Shown here: positions 58,187 through 64,000 of the stretch, in pieces
Numbering within the stretch: the first letter of the stretch is position 1
Layout of the letters: every line of letters starts with the position of its first letter
Origin: Streptomyces roseoverticillatus
GTDB taxonomy: Bacteria > Actinomycetota > Actinomycetes > Streptomycetales > Streptomycetaceae
NCBI RefSeq assembly: GCF_000719265.1
Contig: NZ_JOFL01000016.1
Location: 248,001-312,000 of the forward strand
Length of the DNA stretch: 64,000 nt
Direction: 5' to 3'
Position numbers and translations under genes: made by a program
Notes under the pieces: model-generated
What the model was told of the DNA's origin: nothing
Databases searched by the model: none
What the model saw: the letters and a program-made list of their open reading frames with translations, nothing else

Positions 58187-58825
58187 ATGACACCTACCAC
58201 GAACAGCGCGCCCGGCACGCCGGTTCCGCACAGGCCCGTCGCGGGCCTGCTGCTCGCCGCGGGCGGCGGAAGGCGCCTGGGCGGGCGCCCCAAGGCCCTG
58301 CTCGGCTTCCGCGGCCGCCCGCTCGTGGAGCACGCGGCGCGGGCCCTGTCCGACGGCGGCTGCGCGCCGGTGTACGTGGTGCTGGGCGCGGCCGCCGCGG
58401 AGGTGCGCGTACACGCCGATCTCGCCCACTGCACCTTGGTGGACAACCCCCGCTGGCCGGACGGCATGGGTTCGTCCCTGCGCGCGGGCCTCGCGGCGCT
58501 CGCCGCGACGGACGCCGGGGCGGTCCTCGTCTCGCTCGTCGACCAGCCGGGCGTGGGCGCCGCCGCGGCGTCCCGCCTGCTGGCCGCCCACCGCGCGGGC
58601 GCCGGACTGGCCGCGGCCTCGTACGGGGGCGAGCGCGGCCATCCGGTGCTGTTCGCGCGCGAGCACTGGGAGGGCGTGGCCCGCGCGGCCGGCGGTGACC
58701 GCGGCGCCCGCGCGTACCTCCGGGCGCACGCCTCCGCCGTCACGCTCGTGGAGTGTGCGGACGTCGCCGATCCGCAGGACGTCGACGTGCCGGAGGATCT
58801 CGGCCTGCTGAGCCGGCCGCGCTGA
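58187..58825 (+). CDS. MobA-like nucleotidyltransferase (molybdopterin cytidylyl/guanylyltransferase type)
   Basis: A 212-residue NTP-transferase: GLLLAAGGGRRLGGRPKALL (nucleotide-binding), VVLGAAAAEVR, NPRWPDGMGSSLRAGLAAL and VLVSLVDQPGVGAAAASRL. It is closest to MocA/CoxI-associated transferases that add CMP to molybdopterin for xanthine-dehydrogenase-type enzymes, which fits purine catabolism here. The start could be ATG 58187 or ATG 58169 in the same frame; neither has a strong ribosome site. Confidence 0.88.
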   Translation: MTPTTNSAPGTPVPHRPVAGLLLAAGGGRRLGGRPKALLGFRGRPLVEHAARALSDGGCAPVYVVLGAAAAEVRVHADLAHCTLVDNPRWPDGMGSSLRAGLAALAATDAGAVLVSLVDQPGVGAAAASRLLAAHRAGAGLAAASYGGERGHPVLFAREHWEGVARAAGGDRGARAYLRAHASAVTLVECADVADPQDVDVPEDLGLLSRPR

Positions 58826-58933
58826 CACTGCGGGCCCACCCGCCCCATTGAACTTCCGCGATAAGGAAACTACTCTCCGAAAAAGACCATCGTCACGGCA
58901 CCCCGTGCCGTCGTACCGAGGGAGTGACCGCCC

Positions 58934-60553
58934 ATGTCCGCACCCGCTCCGTCCTCGCCGGCCACCGTCGCCGCCCGGCCGCTGGAGCGGCAGGAGGAGG
59001 TCCTCACGCGGCCCGCGCTCGCGTTCGTCGCCGAGCTGCACCGCCGGTTCACCCCCCGCCGCGACGAGCTCCTCGCCCGCCGGGCCGACCGCAGGGCCGG
59101 GATCGCCCGTACGGGCCGGCTGGACTTCCTGCCCGGGACGGCCGCCGTCCGCGAGGACCCGTCCTGGCGCGTCGCGCCCGCCCCGCCCGCCCTGGAGGAC
59201 CGCCGGGTGGAGATCACCGGGCCGACGGACCGCAAGATGACCGTCAACGCCCTCAACTCCGGTGCCCGCGTCTGGCTCGCGGACTTCGAGGACGCCTCGG
59301 CGCCCACCTGGGAGAACGTCGTCCTGGGCCAGCTGAACCTGATCGACGCGTTCGAGCGGCGCATCGACTTCACCGACGCCCGGGGCAAGCACTACGCCCT
59401 GCGGCCCGCCGAGGAGCTCGCGACCGTCGTCGTGCGCCCCCGCGGCTGGCACCTGGACGAGCGCCACGTGACCGTCGACGGCCGTGCCGTGCCCGGCGCG
59501 CTGGTCGACTTCGGCCTGTACTTCTTCCACAACGCCCACCGGCTGCTCGCCCTCGGCAAGGGCCCGTACTTCTACCTCCCCAAGACCGAGTCGCACCTGG
59601 AGGCCCGCCTCTGGAACGACGTCTTCGTCTTCGCGCAGGAGTACGCGGGCCTGCCCCGGGGCACCGTCCGCGCCACCGTGCTGATCGAGACGATCACCGC
59701 CGCGTACGAGATGGAGGAGATCCTCTACGAGCTCCGCGAGCACGCCTCGGGCCTCAACGCCGGCCGCTGGGACTACCTCTTCTCGATCATCAAGAACTTC
59801 CGCGACGGCGGCCCCCGCTTCGTCCTGCCCGACCGCAACGCCGTGACGATGACGGCACCGTTCATGCGCGCCTACACCGAGCTGCTGGTGCGCACGTGCC
59901 ACAAGCGCGGTGCGCACGCGATCGGCGGGATGGCCGCGTTCATCCCCTCCCGCAAGGACCCCGCGGTCAACGAGGCGGCCTTCGAGAAGGTCAAGGCGGA
60001 CAAGGACCGCGAGGCGCGCGACGGCTTCGACGGCTCCTGGGTCGCCCACCCCGACCTCGTGCCCGTCGCCCGCGCCTCCTTCGACGCGGTCCTCGGCGAC
60101 CGCCCGCACCAGAAGGACCGGCTGCGCGAGGACGTCGACGTGACGGCCGATCAGCTCATCGCCGTGGACTCGCTGGAGGCCCGCCCGACCTTCGCGGGCC
60201 TGCGCAACGCCGTGGCCGTCGGCACCCGTTACATCGAGGCGTGGCTGCGCGGCCTCGGCGCGGTCGCCATCTTCAACCTGATGGAGGACGCGGCGACCGC
60301 CGAGATCTCCCGCTCGCAGATCTGGCAGTGGACCGCCGCCGGCGTCGTCCTCGACAACGGCGAGAAGGTCACGGCCGGGCTCGTGCGCGCGGTCGCCGCC
60401 GAGGAACTCGCCGCGATCCGCTCCGAGCTGGGCGAGGAGGCCTACGCGGCGGGCCGCTGGCAGCAGGCCCACGACCTGCTGCTGAAGGTGGCCCTGGACG
60501 AGGACTACGCGGAGTTCCTCACCCTGCCCGCCTACGAGCTGCTGACCGGCTGA
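58934..60553 (+). CDS. aceB: malate synthase A
   Basis: A 539-residue malate synthase, condensing glyoxylate and acetyl-CoA. Recognisable are [76 protein letters not shown] (Mg ligand Glu) and [20 protein letters not shown]. It disposes of glyoxylate from ureide breakdown; in S. coelicolor this gene belongs to the AllR-controlled set. Upstream TTGAAC and CTTCC-N6-AAGGAA-like bases at 58849-58868 may be a degenerate AllR site. Confidence 0.96.
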   Translation: MSAPAPSSPATVAARPLERQEEVLTRPALAFVAELHRRFTPRRDELLARRADRRAGIARTGRLDFLPGTAAVREDPSWRVAPAPPALEDRRVEITGPTDRKMTVNALNSGARVWLADFEDASAPTWENVVLGQLNLIDAFERRIDFTDARGKHYALRPAEELATVVVRPRGWHLDERHVTVDGRAVPGALVDFGLYFFHNAHRLLALGKGPYFYLPKTESHLEARLWNDVFVFAQEYAGLPRGTVRATVLIETITAAYEMEEILYELREHASGLNAGRWDYLFSIIKNFRDGGPRFVLPDRNAVTMTAPFMRAYTELLVRTCHKRGAHAIGGMAAFIPSRKDPAVNEAAFEKVKADKDREARDGFDGSWVAHPDLVPVARASFDAVLGDRPHQKDRLREDVDVTADQLIAVDSLEARPTFAGLRNAVAVGTRYIEAWLRGLGAVAIFNLMEDAATAEISRSQIWQWTAAGVVLDNGEKVTAGLVRAVAAEELAAIRSELGEEAYAAGRWQQAHDLLLKVALDEDYAEFLTLPAYELLTG

Positions 60554-60563
60554 CTGCCGCCTC

Positions 60564-62096
60564 TCACATCAGGGCGCCCAGCGCCACGAAACCGCAGATC
60601 AGCACCGACAGGAGCACCAGCAGCGGCCAGACGAAGCGCAAGTACTTGTCGTAGCCGACCTTCGCCAGCGCCACGCCGCCCATGACGACGGCGGTCGTCG
60701 GCACCCACAGGTTCATCACCCCGCTCGCGGACTGCCAGGCCGTGACCACCACGGCGCGCGAGACACCGGCGAAGTCCGCGAGCGGGGCCAGGACGGGCAT
60801 GGCGAGCGTGGCGTGACCCGAGGTCGAGGGGATCAGGAAGGCCAGCGGCAGGTTGACGACGTAGACGAGGATCGCGAAGACCGCGGCCGGTGTGCCCGAC
60901 ACCGTGCTCTCCACGGCGTGCAGCACCGTGTCGATGATCTTCGCGTTGGTCATGATGACGGTGACGCCACGGGCGAGGACGATCACCAGTGCGGGGGCGA
61001 TGAAGTCCGCCGCGCCCTGCACGAGAGTGGCGCTCAGCCGCTGCTCCCCCAGCCGGGCCAGCAGCCCGATCAGCACGGCGGCGACGATGAACAGCGCCGC
61101 GAGCTGGGCGAAGGACCAGCCCAGCTCCCAGCCGTACGGCGTGGCGTCGGCCTTGCCGGTGAGCGCGCTCGCCCACGGGATGACCGAGAAGATCATGAAG
61201 GCGAAGACCAGGATCACCGCCACGAGCACGAGCTTCTGCAGCCGCGTCAGCTCCGGGGGCTCCGCGGCGGCCTCCGCCGCCAGCTCCCGGTCCCCCGGCA
61301 GGAATCCGGTCAGGGAGCGGTCCGGGGCGGTGCGCACCCGGCGCGCGTACCGCAGGACGTAGCCGATGGTGACGGCCGTGAGGACGATCCACATCGCGAA
61401 GCGCAGCGCGATGCCGTCCCCCAGTGAGATGCCGGCGGCCGCGGAGGCCACGCCCGTGGCGAACGGGTTCACGGTCGAGGCGAGCACGCCGACGCCCGCG
61501 CCGAGGATGATCGCGCCGGTGGCGACCATGCGGTCGTAGCCGAGGGCGAGCATCAGGGGCACGATCAGCCCGTAGAAGCCCAGGGTCTCCTCGGCGAAGC
61601 CCTCGACGGTGCCGAGCAGCGAGAAGACAGCCATGACGCCCGCGATCAGCAGGGCGCCGCGGGTGCGCAGCCGGTGGGCGAGGCGCTCGATGCCGCGGTC
61701 CAGGGCGCCGGTGGCGAAGACGACCGTGATGAACGCGCCGATCGCGAGGACGAAGAGGAAGACGGCGGCAGCGCCGTAGAGCGCGCCGGTCGCGTCGGGC
61801 GCCACCTCGCCGGTGGCCGTGTCGCGCACTCCGTAGAGGCCGTTGACGGGGGCGAGGAACAGGTCGCCGAGCCGGTGCACGAAGCCGCCGGGCGCCGGCT
61901 CCTGGTGATAGGTGCCCTGCAGGGGGCGGCCGTCGGCGCTGCGCTCGTACGCGCCGGAGGGGATGACGAAGGTGAGGATCCAGACGGCGACGGTGACGGC
62001 CGCGAGGACGGTCAGCGCGCTGGGGAAGACGAAGCGGCGGCGCCCGTCCGGCGCTCCGGGGCCGCCGGCTGCTGCGTTCTCGGCTTCGGCGTCCAC
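60564..62096 (-). CDS. YfcC-family membrane carrier
   Basis: A 510-residue integral membrane protein with about twelve hydrophobic segments: VWILTFVIPSGAYERSADGR at the start, AIGAFITVVFATGALDRGI, VEGFAEETLGFYGLIVPLML, VNPFATGVASAAAGI and FLIPSTSGHATLAMPVLAPL. This is the YfcC/DcuC-like (C4-dicarboxylate or basic amino acid) group. In this setting it may import a carboxylate or ureide; the substrate is not proven. GTG start. Convergent with aceB, 10 bases apart. Confidence 0.87.
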   Translation of the reverse strand: MDAEAENAAAGGPGAPDGRRRFVFPSALTVLAAVTVAVWILTFVIPSGAYERSADGRPLQGTYHQEPAPGGFVHRLGDLFLAPVNGLYGVRDTATGEVAPDATGALYGAAAVFLFVLAIGAFITVVFATGALDRGIERLAHRLRTRGALLIAGVMAVFSLLGTVEGFAEETLGFYGLIVPLMLALGYDRMVATGAIILGAGVGVLASTVNPFATGVASAAAGISLGDGIALRFAMWIVLTAVTIGYVLRYARRVRTAPDRSLTGFLPGDRELAAEAAAEPPELTRLQKLVLVAVILVFAFMIFSVIPWASALTGKADATPYGWELGWSFAQLAALFIVAAVLIGLLARLGEQRLSATLVQGAADFIAPALVIVLARGVTVIMTNAKIIDTVLHAVESTVSGTPAAVFAILVYVVNLPLAFLIPSTSGHATLAMPVLAPLADFAGVSRAVVVTAWQSASGVMNLWVPTTAVVMGGVALAKVGYDKYLRFVWPLLVLLSVLICGFVALGALM

Positions 62097-62226
62097 GACG
62101 GGGCCCCTCTCCGCACTGAGGGTGAGTCACTTTGCCCCTATTGTTGCGAAATGCGGGGACACTCCCTAGCCGCCACGCCTCTGACCACCGTGCCGCTGTC
62201 CGCCACGTCTCCGGTGGTGCGGGCCT

Positions 62227-63612
62227 CTAGCTGCCGCGCCGCCGGCCGCCGCGCCTGCCCACGTGGTTGAACGCGAGGTTCAGCAGCACCGCCGTCAGGC
62301 ACCCCGCGCTCACCCCCGAGTCCAGGAGCGTCCGCAGCGTCTCGGGAACGCCCGCGCCGTCGTAGAACGTCCGCGAGACCACCGGGATCATGCCGACGCC
62401 CAGCGAGGCCGCCGCCACCAGCAGGTTGTCGCCCCGGTCCAGGCCCGCCCCCAGCAGCACCTGGATGCCGCTGGCCGCCACCGTCCCGAACAGCACGATG
62501 CCCGCCCCGCCGAGCACCGGCCGCGGCACGACCGCGATGAGGGACGCGAACGCGGGGCTCAGACCGAGCACGACGAACATCGCCCCGCACGCGGCCACCA
62601 CGTAGCGGCTGCGCACCCGGGTGATCGCCACCAGGCCGATGTTCTGCGCGAAGGCGCTGTTGGCGAAGCCGTTGAAGAACGGGCTGACGGCCGTGCCGAG
62701 CGTGTCGGCGCGCAGGCCCGCCGCGATGGTCCGCTCGTCCGCCGGGCGACCGACGACCTGCCCGAGCGCGAGCATGTCGGCGGTGCTCTCCGTCATGCAG
62801 ACCAGCATCAGCACGCACATCGACACGATCGCGGACAGCGTGAAGTGCGGGGCGCCGAAATGGAACGGGGTCGGGAAGCCGACGGGGCCGGCGTGCTCGA
62901 CCGGGCCGAAGTCGACCGCCCCGGCCGGTATCGCGATCAGGGTGCCGGCGACCAGGCCCAGCAGGATCGCGATCTGCCGCAGGAAGCCGCGCAGGACGCG
63001 GCGCAGGACGAGCACGATCGCGAGCGTGGCCGCGGCCAGGCCCAGGCCCGTCGGCGAGGCCGGGCGGTCCGGGGTGCCGCCCTGTATCCAGCCGAACGCC
63101 ACCGGCAGCAGGGTGAGGCCTATCAAGGTGATGACGGTGCCGCTCACCAGCGGCGGGAAGAAACGGACGAGCCTGCAGAACCAGGGCGCGAGGAGGAAGC
63201 CCAGTGCCCCGGCCACCATCACGGCGCCGAAGATGACGGGGAGCGCGTCCCTCTTGTCGGCCTGCGTGCCGACGATCGCGGTCATCGGCGCGACCCCCGC
63301 GAAGGACACACCGTTGACGAACGGCATCCTCGCCCCCACCTTCCAGAACCCGATCGTCTGGAGCAGGGTCGCGATGCCCGCCGTGAAGAGGGCCGCTCCG
63401 ACGAGGAAGGCCGTCTCCGCCGGCGGCAGACCGACGGCCGCGGCGAGGACCAGCGGCGGGGCGACGACGCCGGCGTAGCTCGCGGCGACGTGCTGCAGCC
63501 CACCGGCCAGCAGCCGGCCCGGCCGGAGCACCTCGTCGACGGGGTGCGGGGCGCCTGCGGCGGTGCGTGCGGTACGGGCGGTGCGGGTGGCTTGGACGTC
63601 GTCTGCGGCCAC
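62227..63612 (-). CDS. NCS2-family xanthine/uracil/uric acid permease
   Basis: A 461-residue nucleobase:cation symporter-2: LLAGGLQHVAASYAGVVAPP (QH motif), then TLLQTIGFWKVGARMPFVNG, SFAGVAPMTAIVG, the CMTESTADMLALGQVVGRPA loop (catalytic Glu in TES), FNGFANSAFAQNIGLVAITR and VVPRPVLGGAGIVLFGTVAASG. The NxG/AFAQNxG motif points to purines such as xanthine or urate. GTG 63612 follows AAGGAGG. It supplies purine to the catabolic genes around it. Confidence 0.93.
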   Translation of the reverse strand: MAADDVQATRTARTARTAAGAPHPVDEVLRPGRLLAGGLQHVAASYAGVVAPPLVLAAAVGLPPAETAFLVGAALFTAGIATLLQTIGFWKVGARMPFVNGVSFAGVAPMTAIVGTQADKRDALPVIFGAVMVAGALGFLLAPWFCRLVRFFPPLVSGTVITLIGLTLLPVAFGWIQGGTPDRPASPTGLGLAAATLAIVLVLRRVLRGFLRQIAILLGLVAGTLIAIPAGAVDFGPVEHAGPVGFPTPFHFGAPHFTLSAIVSMCVLMLVCMTESTADMLALGQVVGRPADERTIAAGLRADTLGTAVSPFFNGFANSAFAQNIGLVAITRVRSRYVVAACGAMFVVLGLSPAFASLIAVVPRPVLGGAGIVLFGTVAASGIQVLLGAGLDRGDNLLVAAASLGVGMIPVVSRTFYDGAGVPETLRTLLDSGVSAGCLTAVLLNLAFNHVGRRGGRRRGS

Positions 63613-63785
63613 GGCGTGCCTCCTTCGCTTTGAAACCGCCGCGACGGCGACCAACCCCCGCGGCGGAGCCCAGCGGTACCCGAACCACCTGGGGCGGGCT
63701 CGGCACCGCCGGACAAGTCGCCGGTGGGCGGACCAGGCCCGGCCGAGGGCCGTCCCCCTCGGCCGGGGGCGTGGACCGGGGGACG

Positions 63786-64000
63786 TCAGTCCTCCCCGGC
63801 GATCCGGGCGAGGCGCCGCGCCTCCGCGCGGGCGCCACGGGCGATGTCGTCCTCGTCGGCGGTGAGGAGCCGGCCGTGTTCGACGACCGGGCGGCCGTTC
63901 ACCAGGGAGAGGGTGACGGGCGCGGGCGCGCCCAGGACGAGCGCGGCGACCGGGTCGGCGATGGTCGAGTGGCCGAGGCCGTCGAGCTTCCACAGCACCA
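63786..64000 (-). CDS. 8-oxoguanine deaminase-like amidohydrolase, C-terminal end
   Basis: About 70 residues of a TrzN/SsnA/8-oxoguanine-deaminase-type amidohydrolase: LWKLDGLGHSTIADPVAALV, then the closing strand LSLVNGRPVVEHGRLLT and a helical tail. The frame runs off the window end, so the start and metal site are not seen. It fits the purine catabolism context. Confidence 0.75.
   Translation of the reverse strand, partial: VLWKLDGLGHSTIADPVAALVLGAPAPVTLSLVNGRPVVEHGRLLTADEDDIARGARAEARRLARIAGED

Overview
The window is high-G+C actinomycete chromosome, almost certainly Streptomyces. It shows codon-position GC bias, many ATGA/GTGA stop-start overlaps, and typical families such as a SARP, WYL regulators, DUF6243/DUF5955-type small proteins and an RNase Sa-type ribonuclease. 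Several genes have starts with little or no leader. It mixes conserved metabolism, a rearranged accessory stretch and one secondary-metabolite cluster.

Layout. 0-4.5 kb: end of an SGNH hydrolase, exodeoxyribonuclease III, a metallo-beta-lactamase-fold hydrolase and a PcaD-PcaC type fusion with a very long Gly/Pro/Ala linker. 4.5-24.3 kb: an accessory, partly decayed region. It holds a radical SAM gene with a likely frameshift, two WYL regulators (one without its DNA-binding domain), an MFS pump, an aldo/keto reductase, a UvrA-like ATPase, several VOC (glyoxalase-fold) proteins, a Gfo/Idh/MocA oxidoreductase, a P450 and a TetR/AlkZ-like pair. Remnants of transposase, hydrolase, VOC and integrase genes lie among them, as does an initiator tRNA. 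Four promoters in this part share the motif CCTATTS-N6-TASCGT, which suggests one stress/detoxification regulon. 24.5-26.7 kb: two DUF2267 proteins, Hsp18 and its RheA-type repressor, with two RheA-like operators between the last two.

27.2-39.7 kb is the highlight: a cinnamycin-type class II lanthipeptide cluster in the same order as I recall for the cin cluster (cinorf7-A-M-X-T-H-Y on the minus strand, preceded by a CinRK-like two-component system). A phosphatidylethanolamine-methyltransferase-like gene, a DedA-family membrane protein and a SARP regulator complete it. The predicted core, CTSSCSSGRFTIICDGGTK, keeps every bridge-forming residue of cinnamycin and the hydroxylated Asp15 but changes most of the lipid-binding pocket. 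The residues before the core are AVE instead of AFA. Eleven 11-bp direct repeats lie upstream of the biosynthetic operon. Their spacing fits SARP binding.

40-46 kb: a sugar ABC transporter with a ROK kinase, controlled by a GntR regulator with matching palindromes at both promoters. 46-53.6 kb: LysE exporter, DUF6875 protein, a second P450, a secreted beta-helix protein, a secreted guanyl-specific RNase, an XRE-cupin regulator with its small membrane partner, a TenA-like protein and a GNAT acetyltransferase. 53.6-64 kb: a purine/ureide catabolism region: allantoicase, allantoinase, AllR-like IclR repressor with its operator, a MobA-like nucleotidyltransferase, malate synthase, a YfcC-type carrier, an NCS2 purine permease and the start-truncated end of an 8-oxoguanine-deaminase-like amidohydrolase. 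All names rest on reading the translations; no database search was run.
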